Assembly (NCBI GenBank): GCA_034698045.1
Contig: JAQGAU010000622.1
Span: 1-25,572, forward strand
Direction: 5' to 3'
Source: Paramacrobiotus richtersi
Taxonomy: Eukaryota > Tardigrada > Eutardigrada > Parachela > Macrobiotidae
DNA length: 25,572 nt
Of this stretch, positions 1 to 9,813 are shown in pieces. The position numbers and the translations under genes are program-made. The notes under the pieces are model-generated. The model saw nothing but the letters and a program-made list of their open reading frames with translations, was not told the origin of the DNA and searched no databases. Position 1 is the stretch's first letter, and the number at the start of each line of letters is the position of its first letter.

Positions 1-1
1 A

Positions 2-229
2 GTCCAACCAGTTGGTTTTGAGACGATGGGTAGTTGGGGGACGCAGGCGAAGTCGTTCTTGAAGGAACTTGGACGCAGAATTCGAGAGAATAATGGGAAT
101 CCTCGGACAGTGGAGTTCCTTCGTCAGAGGATAAGTGTTGAAATCCAGCGAGGGAATGGAATCTGCGTTTTGGGGACAGCTGACACAAGCAAGGAACTGG
201 AAGACGTACCTTATTGTTTTAATGTGTAG
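2..229 (+). pseudogene. C-terminal fragment of a non-LTR retrotransposon protein (LINE-type), entering from the left edge
   Basis: The open frame runs from the window edge to a stop at 227-229 (about 75 codons). It reads FETMGSWG, then LGRRI, NPRTVEFL and QRISVEIQRGN. This series (FE..G.WG, then LGRR, then a FL.QRIS..IQRGN..CVLGT close) is one I know from the region after the reverse transcriptase domain in metazoan LINE-type proteins; that assignment is from memory, not a search. Two other fragments of the same region lie at 1326-1535 (minus) and 9706-9813 (plus), so this is dispersed repeat sequence and not a host gene. The ATG at 26 is probably an internal methionine. The reverse transcriptase core would lie to the left, outside the window, and may be absent. 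Confidence 0.55.
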
Positions 230-1325
230 CAGCTGTTTTTGTTTTGCGTTGTTTCTTCTTTAGCTTCTTTTTTTGGAACTCATGTTTGTTCTTTTGATCA
301 CGTATTGTCGCTCGCGTGAACGTATCTTCACTAAAGCACATGTACCGAGACTAACCGAGTTAACAGTACAAATGTTATCTAACCAGAGGCTGCGCCACCA
401 TAACTCCTAGACTCTCCCGCGATCGACCATTAATTTTTTTGGTCGGCTTGGCACAGCTTTGCTGAAAGCCTCGGCCAGGCACACTTTACATAAAGAAATT
501 TTCACATAAAGAAATTTTCAGGGATCACTTTACGTAAGAAAATTTTCACATAAAGAAAGCTCTTGGGGTCACTTAACATAAAGAAAAACTTTACGAAACT
601 CTCACTTACAGTATAGCAAAAATCTAGAAGTAACTGGTTTCATTTTGTTTTGCTCAGTTCGCTCATGCAAAAAAGTGTGACTTCGTTGGTTGGTCAACCA
701 TCTAATGTAGGGCAAACTGCATTACCGCCTGTGATTCACAACTACGATATCTGACTGTCTTGTGTCTTGTGTCTTGTGATATTACATTCGTAATAATAGC
801 ACAGTAATAGAAATAATGCAGCTTGCTGGAACCAGCTCTCTAATAAACTAAGTCATAAACATAACAACCTTTGTAGACGTACTACAATACGTGATCTTTG
901 CTAGATAACTTCTCATACACCACACTGACGAATGTGCACGCTTTTACGTTTCAATCATCCATATGCCGCCCGTCCGAAATACACGTTCATACTTCAGTAC
1001 TAAAGAGAAAACCACAGTGAAATGACAGAAAATAACTGGAGTACCGTTTAGTTAACCGTAACAAAACCTTATATCACCGAAATCTGCAGTGGCCTTGCTA
1101 AACGTCTGCGCACATCATATCGCGATTTCTCAATCATAACCTGTGACGACTTTATCGAATACAAAAACTGCGGATAAAAACTACGAAAAAAACAGCAGCC
1201 CGTCAACGTTGACAAATGTGCCGCGCAAGCAAAGAGTATTTCCTCTCTGCAGCAAAATACTGATATATATTCTGAAAGAAAAAAACACATGCTCTTTGTT
1301 TATCTAAGATAGCACGGGTACGACG
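230..1325. other. Non-coding stretch, no gene recognised
   Basis: Apart from the direct repeat at 480-592 I see only short open frames without conserved motifs. The region is AT-rich, with pyrimidine-rich runs just after the retrotransposon fragment. The frame at 1069-1290 (minus) shows no motif and I leave it out. Confidence 0.5.
480..592. repeat. Short imperfect direct repeat around CACATAAAGAAATTTTCA
   Basis: A unit close to CACATAAAGAAATTTTCA recurs about five times with spacer variation (TTTACATAAAGAAA, CACATAAAGAAA, TTTACGTAAGAAAA, CACATAAAGAAA, TTAACATAAAGAAA). Two copies are separated by GGGATCACTT and two by TCTTGGGGTCACTT, so the larger unit is roughly 45-50 bp. It is AT-rich, non-coding and degenerate, and looks like a short decayed tandem repeat. 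Confidence 0.6.
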
Positions 1326-1535
1326 TCAAATTTTCTTTGAGAAGATCCCTGCATCCTTTCCCCAGGTTCCAAATGTCTCGAACGCCAGAACAGCCATTTC
1401 ATTCTGACTGCTCAGTTCCACATACTTCCGGTGTTCTTCCGCTTCCGCTGTTGTTGCCGCTTTCTCTGAATATTATTATTAGAATCCAAGAGCAGACATC
1501 CCTCCACGGATGTCAGGCCTGGCCGAAAGTAAGGC
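1326..1535 (-). pseudogene. Second decayed fragment of the LINE-type C-terminal region
   Basis: On the minus strand one frame reads EEHRKYVELS, then NEMAVLAFETFGTWGKDAG, and ends at a stop at 1326-1328. FETFGTWG aligns with FETMGSWG of the fragment at 2-229. The charged (R/K)KY..LS segment before it is typical of the same retrotransposon region. Further upstream a second frame gives RPGLTSVEG...LLLD, matching the RPD(L/I)...EG...D stretch that precedes it in the family, so at least one frameshift separates the two pieces. The ending differs from the other copies (the LGRR...QRIS part is lost), so this copy is truncated as well as shifted. Family assignment is from memory of the pattern. Confidence 0.45.
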
Positions 1536-1969
1536 CAACACATCAAAATAATACCACACTACGACAGATCAACACTTCCGAGCATAGACTTGAAAACGTT
1601 CACAAGTCCAACAGACAGAATCTTTTCGTTAAGTTTCAGAATCTTCTGTAGCAGGTCTTTCAAATGCATCTTTGATGTGCACGAAATATAGTCCCCCCGC
1701 ATGTTCCTTCCTCCTGTGACCGGCACTCTTATCGCACCGTCCGGGACCATAATAACCTATATTTCTGATATAAACTATCCTGGGGAACCTTTCTCTTCTT
1801 CAGCGTCACTCTACATGCATAACCTGGTGTCGAATCAGATCGGATAGAAAGTCATCTCGAAATAGCCGCACATTGCTGTAATGAACTGGCGAGAAATCGG
1901 TATCGAAGGGCAGATAACGCCTTCCTTTCCGATGTACGAAGAGACGAGGAAACAGGGGTTCAATAGCGT
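1536..1969. other. 3' flank of receptor 1, no gene recognised
   Basis: Between the LINE fragment and the stop codon of receptor 1 I see no conserved frame. No AATAAA on the minus strand is visible in the first 200 bases after the stop, so the 3' end of the receptor transcript cannot be placed. Confidence 0.4.
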
Positions 1970-3022
1970 TTAGTCTGCTGCGCAGCACGCAGCAACTTTT
2001 TCTCGGAGCCGCTGGTACGGATGCTTCATATGCGGACTGATAACGGCGTAGATTATCTAAACAGCAATTTTTACGATGTATGCTCTGCAACTAATGTTTA
2101 AAGGAAATTGCTGACCACCTACCGAATTCGAGCATGTCGACAAAAACGATCCTGTCGTTATGTACAAGGCACTGATACTCAGTCCGTTACTGGCCTCATC
2201 CCCGTAGTACAGATAATACACAGCCATTGGGAAGTGTTCCAATGCGTAAAAGCACAGTATCAGTAGCATCAGTCTCTTTACGTGTTTTCTCCGACGTCGT
2301 AGAAAGTTGCGCAGTCTGGTCTGGGTACCGAGTTGGCTCCAGGTTGTTTCGAGACTACTCGGTCGTACTTCCTCGCTGTTTCTCCTGCTGGGTCGAATCC
2401 GTAGTAGAAGTAATCCATAACAAATCGCTAGAAAGGCAAACGGCACGAACATCCACAGAGCAAATACGGACGCATAAATCCAGACGGTAAAGCTTGCCGG
2501 AAAGATGTTGCAGAATCCATAAGGTGGAAAGAATTCCCGTTGCTGGCCGCTCTGCAGCAGAGGCATTCCAGAAATGATCAAAGACGTTGCGTAACTACAA
2601 CTTAACAACACTGCACTCGTCTTTCTGCCGTCTCTTGAAATCTTTCTTTTAAACAGCAGTTTTAGCCGGTACAACGCCAGTCGGCAGCATCCTAACGTTG
2701 AGCAGAACGTGAAGAAGCATCCCAAATATGAGAATCCCTGGCAGAAATAGTAGTTGGTCCATAAGTAATTGTTGCCGAAATAGATGTTGGAAAGTTGGGC
2801 TGGGTACAAAACGGTTGCCAACGCGAAATCCGCGAAGCTCAGACTGAAAGCTAATATTTGGAAACCATTCCACTTTTTCCCGATAAACAGTAGGGCGGTG
2901 ATTGTTAATCCATTAAGAATGGCACCGATGGACAAAATCAGCACGCTGACTGAGAACCAGATAGTTAATTGCATAGGTGTTGCCGATACTTTATATCGTG
3001 TGATATTGCTGTGGATCTGCAT
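1970..3022 (-). CDS. Receptor 1: seven-transmembrane GPCR, class A-like, two coding exons
   Basis: Exon 1 is 3022-2123 (300 codons), the intron 2122-2057 (66 bp, GTAGGT..TTTAG) and exon 2 2056-1970 (28 codons plus TAA), giving 328 residues. Seven hydrophobic segments lie near 22-47, 53-80, 93-123, 134-155, 179-208, 247-272 and 284-308. Landmarks are N37 (1.50), D65 (2.50), C94 (3.25) pairing with C171 in loop ECL2 (FFPPYGFC), P194 (5.50) and Y202 (5.58). Key motifs are altered: DRY is Y118-R119-L120, CWxP is E262-H263-F264-P265, TM4 lacks the usual Trp, and NPxxY is N299-S300-I-I-Y303 with the intron directly after S300. N6 (NIT) is a glycosylation sequon. The 25-residue tail after Y303 has a cationic helix 8 (MKHPYQRLREK) and CC, a possible palmitoylation site. 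Ligand unknown; membrane receptor by family. Confidence 0.9.
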
Positions 3023-3048
3023 TATGCAGACAAAGAGCTCCTAGTCAT
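3022..3048 (-). promoter_or_regulatory. Possible upstream ORF overlapping the start codon of receptor 1
   Basis: Immediately upstream, the minus strand has ATG at 3048 followed by eight codons and TAA at 3024-3022. The last A of TAA is the A of the receptor ATG (TAATG overlap). If the transcript begins above 3048, this would be a termination-reinitiation arrangement that lowers receptor translation. A GCAG/GTACGG string just above could be a splice site that would remove it, so its presence in mRNA is uncertain. Confidence 0.25.
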
Positions 3049-5961
3049 GGCCGTACCTGCTAGTAACCAGCGTAAATGACGACTGATGTTACCTCAAAAA
3101 CGTCGGTGGTCCACACAATTTCAATAGTCGATTTCGCGAAATATGTTTGATGGAACACCCCCCTAAGCCAAACTGCCAGTGTTTTTATGATTGTCCTTTG
3201 AGCTGGAGGCAGCAAATCCACTTCAGGACAAGAAAACGCGCCCTTCTGCATTGATGTAGTCCGCCCTCTCATTAGGACAGATGACCTATGACGCTTCGAA
3301 AAGACGGAAAAACGTGCTGTACGGAATTAATGATTAATGAGACAAAATGATCGATGCGTGTTATTATATCGTGTAGTGAGGTATGCTGTCGCCCAAGATG
3401 ATGTGCAAGTGCTACGTCATACTGTATATCTGAAATGAAACGCATTAAACGGATATTACGTTTCCTTTGGATTGTCGGAAATCTTGCTCATTATAATTGT
3501 TATGCAGGATGGATTCCGAGAAACATTGGTTAATTTCTCATAATTTATTTCGTCAATCAGAAGTCATGTCGGTTCGCTCTACAGATACAATTTAGGGTCA
3601 CGTTAACGTTGCGATACTTTCATTTTCCAGAAACTACTGTTCTGCTCGGTAGTTTAGTTGTTCGTCAGTGCGATATGTTTTCTATCGCCACTGTAAAAGT
3701 ATGTGTGGCAGAATAGCGTTAATTAATCTACATAGCGTTATAGTTACCTTTAACTTTTAAATAAAGAAGGCGGCGATTTTAAGAACATCAAACACATATC
3801 AATGAATGGACCCCAGTATGTAGAAGGGAAACGGATAAGGCGCCAACCAGAACCGATTAACCGGCATGTAATCTGACGAAAAGTTCGTGGTTTGCATGTG
3901 CGATTCTAAGCCCGACGGTAAGGGAATAGACCGTGAACATGGGCTTGTCTGCTGAATGACAGGAGCGGAACATTACCATTACCATTACATTGGTACTGTA
4001 CTTGTTATGGCACTGCGGCATCCGTGTTTACCGAGGCACAGCACCTAACGAGCAATTTCTTTTTTGCTGCCCCGCAAGGCAGTACGTACTACAGACATTC
4101 ATGCCTTTCAACGGAATTATCGCGGAACAAAAGCCGTGCGCATCGTAGTATCACGAGATCGAAACCTCGTGTGTGCGTACTCATTTCAACATCGCGAGAA
4201 GAAAGCGGGGTTTCAGCTTGGTAGGTTATCCACAGCTCCACAAGAACTGTTAATTAATGTTGCTGACAGTGCCCCAAGCCATAATTATCTCTTAACAGCG
4301 AGAATTTCTCTTGACAGAGGCTGTAAGGCGGAAGCACCGCATACGTAAGCAGCGCTTGCACCGGCAGCGATCATACCTAACTTCATTCTTGACCCTTTGT
4401 CTAAGACAATTTAGCAACATCTGTGCAGACAGTGTACGTTTCGGCTGATCACTCGTACCCGACAATTAAAAAGCGATCTTGCGTGGGCGCGGTCTGAGAA
4501 GAGAAAACGCGATATGGTGTCGCTTTCGGTGACCAAAGGACCAATATACATATATGGATGGGAAAACGATACGACCACGCAGAATTGGGTTGTTGTGAAC
4601 ATTTGAAGTTTCCTCAGCCTTCCGGTGCTCTTGACAAATTTCGAACAAATATTACAATTTGGAAAAATCTGAAAGTTGTGGTGTTGGCCTGGGTTTGATT
4701 CGCAGTCGTCCCGGTGTACAGCAAAATCTCCACTGTTCGTGCATGCTTCCAAAGAAACGATTCTTGACGAAACGTTTGTTACACGAGTGCGTGTTTAAAC
4801 TTTTTCACGGATTTCATGACAACCGGATGTTGTGCGCACATGTTGTCGTTGCATCCACGTATGTCGGCCCCTTAGCCGCCAAAAGCTACTCCGCTTCGTG
4901 TTTTCTTTGTTGAGACCGCGCACACGCAAAATCTCCAGCGTAAGGCATACAAAACACAAGTCAATCGCTTTAATGCGCATGAATATTATTTTACGTTAAT
5001 TGTCATGCTCATCGCCGCCGAGCCGACGATCCTGCAGTTATGAGATAGGATGGCTGCAATAGGTCATGACGCTATAACGCTTCTGCTGTAATACGCCTAA
5101 CATCCAGCTTTACAATTATAGTGGAGAGTGGATACCCGGGATATTATTGATTATAGGATTTGTTCCGGCATCTGCGACAATCATTGATTTGGGATGCTGC
5201 GCCGTTCACGATGCAGAACGCGATGCAGATGTCGAGAGTACGCGTTCGCATTACACCCTTTCATAAGAAAGTGTTCCAAGAAAAACAAACAGATATTATT
5301 GTACAACATCCAGCAATGTAATTTGTAGATTAACAAGGAGTGATTCTAAAATTGCAGTGATATTATTGCCATAACAAGGAAGATGGTACTATTACCATAA
5401 CGTCCATGAAAGAGCAGTGTATCAAATTCGAGAGTTCGTCATGTTCTATATCATCTGCAATATATCATTTGAAATACCAAAAATACGCAATATCGGGGAC
5501 AGTTTTTAGCAGCATGCTTTTCAATTATTGCAAGTTTCGCTAAGCACATTAAAAAATTGCATATGTATCCTTGCATGAGGGATACACAGGAGCAGCATGC
5601 TCGAGTACATGCGCAAAAGATCTCACGGTTTCGGTCTCGTTGCTACTGCGTATGCTCCTGTCCTTTTAGTTTTACGTCTGCCTCCTGTAAAACAGGAATC
5701 ATAAAGCGTACTCTTCATTCTATTTGATGAAACATTAATATTGTCTCTTTTTCCGGTGCGACGATAGAATTAGAACCATGAAGGTTGACAGAGCTGCGAA
5801 CTGACGAAGGATTACGATGATGGCAACAGGAGCATCCATATTATCGACAGACGGCGAATCCTATCCACGTTTCTAGCATGAAATTAGTCTTCATAGTTTT
5901 ACAAGCGAATCTTATAAAGAACCCGTAGACATCGGGAAGTTGCCCGTAAACCTCAGTTTAA
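3049..5961. other. Long intergenic region between receptors 1 and 2, no gene recognised
   Basis: About 2.9 kb of AT-rich DNA with only short open frames (the longest near 4411-4752, minus) that carry no recognisable domain. A small ATTACC triplet repeat lies at about 3971-3990. I see no exon matching the receptor family and no tRNA. Regulatory DNA of receptor 1 should lie in the part just above 3049, but no TATA box is convincing. Confidence 0.45.
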
Positions 5962-6096
5962 TTATGGGTGGTGCTGTTGCCGCCCACGAACAAAGACCGA
6001 AGGCTGACCACGTGCCGTTGAAAAGCGCGCAGCCAGTGTGCGTCGTAATCGTTTGTATGGATATTTCATATGTGGACTGATAATTGCGTAGACAAT
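5962..6096 (-). CDS. Last exon of receptor 2
   Basis: Listed separately because it lies far from exon 1. After the TTGTAG acceptor it encodes IVYAIISPHMKYPYKRLRR (end of TM7 and helix 8), aligning without gaps to the last exons of the other receptors, then a 25-residue Arg/His/Gln-rich extension to TAA at 5964-5962. The extension resembles that of receptor 3 only in its start (AA.FS). If this exon belonged to a lost upstream gene, receptor 2 would have no last exon, which is less likely because its donor site is intact. Confidence 0.75.
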   Translation of the reverse strand: MVYAIISPHMKYPYKRLRRTLAARFSTARGQPSVFVRGRQQHHP

Positions 6097-8670
6097 CTAC
6101 AACAAATAAAGTTCCACGTAAGGACTCTAGTAACATTGTGGTACCACCTGCTGTTCAAGTCAAACGTCAAGATACTTCATCGAATCAAAAACGGTGCAAA
6201 ATTACGGAGTGTGGGACAGATAATGCCAAAAGTTTGTTTGTATCATTTTTTTGCCAATTAGAATTGTTTGACTGCAATTAAGGATGGCGTACGAGTTGTG
6301 TTAACTATTGTTTCTAGGCACGCCTTCCCACAGCCTCGCAGTTTCTCGTATTCGCTTGCACTCTATCGATGCTTTAATTTGAATTTGTTCGCTTTGCGCT
6401 ACGGATCATTGCTTTGTCATTTCTAATTCTTATCAGCCTGTTTACCATCAGGTTGTACCACGTCGGCATCGACAATCACCACATCGAACTACGGTTGTTC
6501 CCTTCGCCAAAGTATACTGCCGTTGAACACGAACTAGACGGGATGGCCCGCCTCCTGCCCCATCCCCTAGACGGCCGACTGCCCGTGACCCTGGAGGGGA
6601 TGCGAAATGCGCAGCGTAAAGGACCTCTTGCCCCGAATACCGATTTCGGAATAGGAACAGCTGCTTACGTGGAGTACGCATAGCAGCGCCTATTTCGCAG
6701 CTTTACGCTCAAGCAATCTAGTGAGCAAATCGGCTGCCATCTGCGATCCGCGGTCCACGCTCCTGCTCTAGGATTCGGACGGCAAAACCATAACACTCGC
6801 CATTAAGAAATGAAAGACGGATCAGTACAGCTACGCGTACCAGATAATCGGTCGCTCTGTTTGAGGGCAATTCGCAGTTACCTGTCTGTGCGTCCGAAGA
6901 AGTCGCCCAATACGCCATTGTACATGCCCCAGAACGGCAAATACCTAACCCGCATCCACTTCTACCGCGGACTAAAGCTCGTTTCCGCATCGCTGCCCGA
7001 TAACACTTTGGTACTAAACTCACACATTACGCATCGCTTGCGCAACAAGCCAGAAACGGATCGTCACAGACATTTGGATGCTGGCGAAGCTCCTTTTTTA
7101 CCACCTACCTCGGCACGCAAGTCCCAGGCGAGGGCCTTACGGCCCACGGAAAGGATCCTGATGAAGGTTGTTTGGGAGTTTCGGGTCAATCGGGACCAGA
7201 GCGAGCGCATACGGCAACGCCCACGCAAGTGACCTGTGTCCTTGCGATCTCACTAGCCTCTCATTGGCCTACTTCCTTCTGCCGGACCAGTTGTATATGA
7301 GGAGTGTAACATTAGAGACTTTTTGCTGTTCAGAGCATACTCTGAGAAAACGAATTGTCCTTGCAGTTGTCCTTTCCGTTGCACGATGCCAGCAAGCTGC
7401 TGCAGTACGGCTGTTGTATACACTATTTGGCTGCACGATGATTGTCGGTATTGTTCCTGGCAACAGCCAGATGAATGCTCGTATGTATAATTGCACTGAT
7501 GTTCAGTCTGCTTTTGCGCAGCTTCCGAGCTGCATACAATAAAGATGCACTCGGACACACGACAGGCACTGTATCCTAATCAAAACGTGGCTAACTGCTT
7601 CCAGAGACATGACATGACGTCTTCAGTAGCGTTCTAATCCCGTTTTTGTATCCCATTTAACTGGTCAGTTACGGGTTTGAACTGCAGTTGCTTACGCAAG
7701 CCGGTCGCTATAAAAAAATACCAGATACTCTGAATACACTAGAAAAATATTACTCGGTCCTGCTGAACATTCAACCTACCGCATCAGAGCACGTCGAAAA
7801 AAACATTCCCGTCATCACATACAGCGTACAAATCTTAAATTCCACACTTGCTTTGTCGCCGTTATGTAAATAATAACTCGCCATTGGGAAATGTTCCAGC
7901 GCGTACAACCACAATATCGCTGACATCAACTTGGCAATGTACATTCGCCGGCTGTCCACACACGACCGAAACCGAGGTCGGTACCATTGTGATTCGGGAT
8001 CGCTTGCCTGGGCACCGGCCCCACCAGTTCTGATAGAGCGAATTCGCGTAAGCAGTAGTCCGTAACAAAACAGCAGAAAGGAGAACGGCAGAAACATCCA
8101 CAGCGTAAAAATTGACGCATAAATCCACAATGTCGACACGGGGGCCGAGACGTTGCAGAATGCGAAAGGTGGGAAGAATTCCCGTTGTCCGCTTTGTAAC
8201 AGAGGCAAACCGGACATGATTAAAGAAACAGTGTAACTGCAAGCTAACAACACGGCGCTCTTCTTCCTTCCCTTTTTGGACATCTTTCTGTGATGTAGGA
8301 GTTCCAGTCTGTAGATTGCCAATCGGCAGCATCCCAACGCCGAACAGAATGTAAAGAAGCATCCTGTGTAAGAAAATATCTGGCAGAAATAATAATGGTT
8401 CCATATGGAACTCTTGCCAAAGTAGATGTTGCACAGCTGAGCAGGATGGAAAACGGCGGCCCTGGCGAAATCGGCAATGCATAGACTGAACGCGAGTATC
8501 TGGAATCCGTTCCATTTTTTGTCGGTAGTTAACAGGGCGACGATTGTTATTCCATTGAGAATGACACCAACGGTGAGGATCACTGCGGTGATGGAGAACC
8601 AGAAGTTCATCTGGACCGGTGTTGTCAGTTTGGAATATCTGTACACGCTGATGATGCTGTGGTTCTCCAT
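5962..8670 (-). CDS. Receptor 2: seven-transmembrane GPCR, two coding exons around a 1.7-kb intron
   Basis: Exon 1 is 8670-7780 (297 codons), donor GTAGGT; exon 2 is 6096-5962 (44 codons plus TAA), acceptor TTTGTTGTAG, giving 341 residues. Pairing across a 1683-bp intron is inferred because no nearer last exon exists and the frame is phase 0 as in all copies. Landmarks are N39, D67, C96 with C172 in ECL2, P195, Y120-R121-L122 (DRY position) and E259-H260-F261-P262 (CWxP position). The NPxxY motif is D296-A297-I-V-Y300, so both N7.49 and P7.50 are changed; the others keep N. R70 and H75 in TM2 are also unlike the other copies. The tail is long and basic (YPYKRLRRT, then Arg/His-rich), without the CC or CSQ end of receptors 1, 4 and 5. 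The intron carries a recombinase pseudogene. Confidence 0.85.
6455..7115 (+). pseudogene. Decayed tyrosine recombinase (DIRS/Ngaro/Crypton-type integrase) inside the receptor 2 intron
   Basis: Three plus-strand frames in succession match one recombinase catalytic domain. Frame one (to a stop near 6681) has LDGMARLL and RLPVT (6576-6590), the usual opening of the domain. Frame two has TLAIKK, a stop at 6811-6813, then KTDQ (6814-6825), a hallmark of this family. Frame three has LRAIRSYL (6861-6884), PNTPLYM, LTRIHF and NSH with a candidate catalytic His at 7023-7025. A further shift gives LRIACAT with Arg at 7030-7032, then Trp 7075-7077 and Tyr 7099-7101, with the eight-residue Trp-to-Tyr spacing seen in this family. 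Frameshifts and stops make it inactive. It runs opposite to the receptor. No reverse transcriptase is visible, so a Crypton-like or a truncated DIRS-like origin cannot be separated. Confidence 0.8.
7116..7779. other. Proximal part of the receptor 2 intron, no gene recognised
   Basis: The first part (to about 7260) is GC-richer than the rest and may be the remainder of the recombinase element. A plus-strand frame continues to 7542 without a motif I recognise. The words AGCTTCCGAGCTGCATA at about 7521-7537 reappear inverted near 14092-14110. Confidence 0.4.
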
Positions 8671-8956
8671 TATTGGTAGAATTAACGAACAACGACTGTT
8701 GTTAACCGGGTCGGCTGTTTGGCACCCAACTTCGTACCATACGGTAAAAGCAGCCTCGTTTGTATGAAGTCCAGTAGTAGTGGATCTTGTACGCGAAGCC
8801 GTGTAATCGAAATGTGCAGTAATTCTTACATTCTAGTTAGAGCGGAGACGAAAAAGAACCGTAAAACAGTAGGAGTACACGTCTTTCGGGTGTTATTTCT
8901 GTTGGATACTTTGGTGTCATCGTAAACAACAGCTGTGTGTATTCCTTGTATAAATA
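8671..8956. other. Immediate 5' flank of receptor 2
   Basis: This should contain the promoter and 5' untranslated region of receptor 2 but shows no clear TATA box near the ATG. A TATAAATA-type string occurs at about 8948-8956, on the plus strand. Confidence 0.3.
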
Positions 8957-9640
8957 CAGCTTAAACAGTTCGGTAAAGGCGGACGTATCGGCACCGGTTA
9001 AAAATAAGGCAGGCGCTACACCTTGGGGGACGGTCGATTATCCCAGATCTTCTTAGGTTCAAGGCGAAATCGGTAATCTCACAGGCTAAGACAGGGCGTG
9101 TTGTTATTTCTTTCTTGATAAAGTAAACATTAATTAAGCAAGATTGTGGCACTCCCACATGATAGACCAATGGAACGAGCTAATTCACGATTTACCTAAT
9201 ATCCAAGGCGTAAACAAGCTGTAAGTAGTTGTGATAAATGTCAATTCGCTTAACAACTAGGGAATCCGCGTGAATTATTGCGTAATACCTTTTGAAGTCC
9301 AGGCACCTTTTTGTGATCATTACATTAAATTTAGAAACAAATTCGCTGATGACAAATTAAAGCCTTTATAGAACTTTGGTAACAGCTACGCTAGCGGAAG
9401 CCTTCGCGCTATCGTCATCATAACGGACACCTTGAAACCAACGGACGGATCACATTTTCAACATGCGAGAACAACATGTTGTCGTTTTCTGCGGTTACAG
9501 GATTTCCCGGATAATCTGGCAAGGAAATGAATGTTACGCAGTAGCAGACCTGTTTAATTAATGATCCACACGCAGCGTCGTTTTTTCGTAGCCGAAGCCT
9601 TCAGGTAAACAGACAGGATCATCGGATTGACTTAGGCGGC
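8957..9640. repeat. Segmental duplication, copy A (partner at 13157-13932)
   Basis: Starting near TTCGGTAAAGGCGGACG (8968) this stretch aligns, in the same orientation, with 13157-13932. Shared blocks include TATCGGCACCGG, GGCGTGTTGTTATTTCTTTC, GATAAAGTAAACA, GAGAACAACATGTTGTCG, TGTTTAATTAAT and a well-kept block at about 9568-9622. Copy A lacks roughly 100 bp that copy B has in the middle. No protein is encoded by both copies over any length, so this is non-coding DNA from upstream of a receptor that was copied along with it. Confidence 0.8.
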
Positions 9641-9705
9641 GCACAGAACAATGATGTCCTGCGCACATATGTACAGAATGTATAATATATGTTTGTCCCA
9701 AATTG

Positions 9706-9813
9706 GAATATTTGTCGCAAAGAATCAGCATCGAAATCCAACGAGGAAATGCCGTGTGCATGCTTAGTACTTGCGATTGTAACCGGTTAGACGAGCTCTT
9801 TCTGATTGTGTAA
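9706..9813 (+). pseudogene. Third fragment of the LINE-type C-terminal region
   Basis: The frame from 9706 reads EYLSQRISIEIQRGNAVCML and continues to a TAA at 9811-9813. It aligns with EFLRQRISVEIQRGNGICVL of the fragment at 2-229, and the following residues up to the stop are also roughly alignable, so the natural C-terminus seems retained. The preceding LGRR part is missing. It lies just beyond copy A of the segmental duplication and was not copied to the other site as far as I can see. Confidence 0.5.

Noticed and set aside
3971..3990. ATTACC triplet repeat
   Set aside because: Only three units; too short to be a meaningful microsatellite or regulatory site.
4411..4752. Minus-strand frame with ESNPG and, on the other strand, a TTTGATTCG word resembling a tRNA B box
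   Set aside because: The stem around the word has a mismatch, no A box or acceptor stem was found at the right distance, and the frame has no further motif; neither a tRNA, a SINE nor a LINE start can be supported.
7862..8692. 276-codon frame overlapping receptor 2 exon 1
   Set aside because: It is a shadow of the receptor in another frame on the same strand; it opens at TTG and has no membrane pattern of its own.
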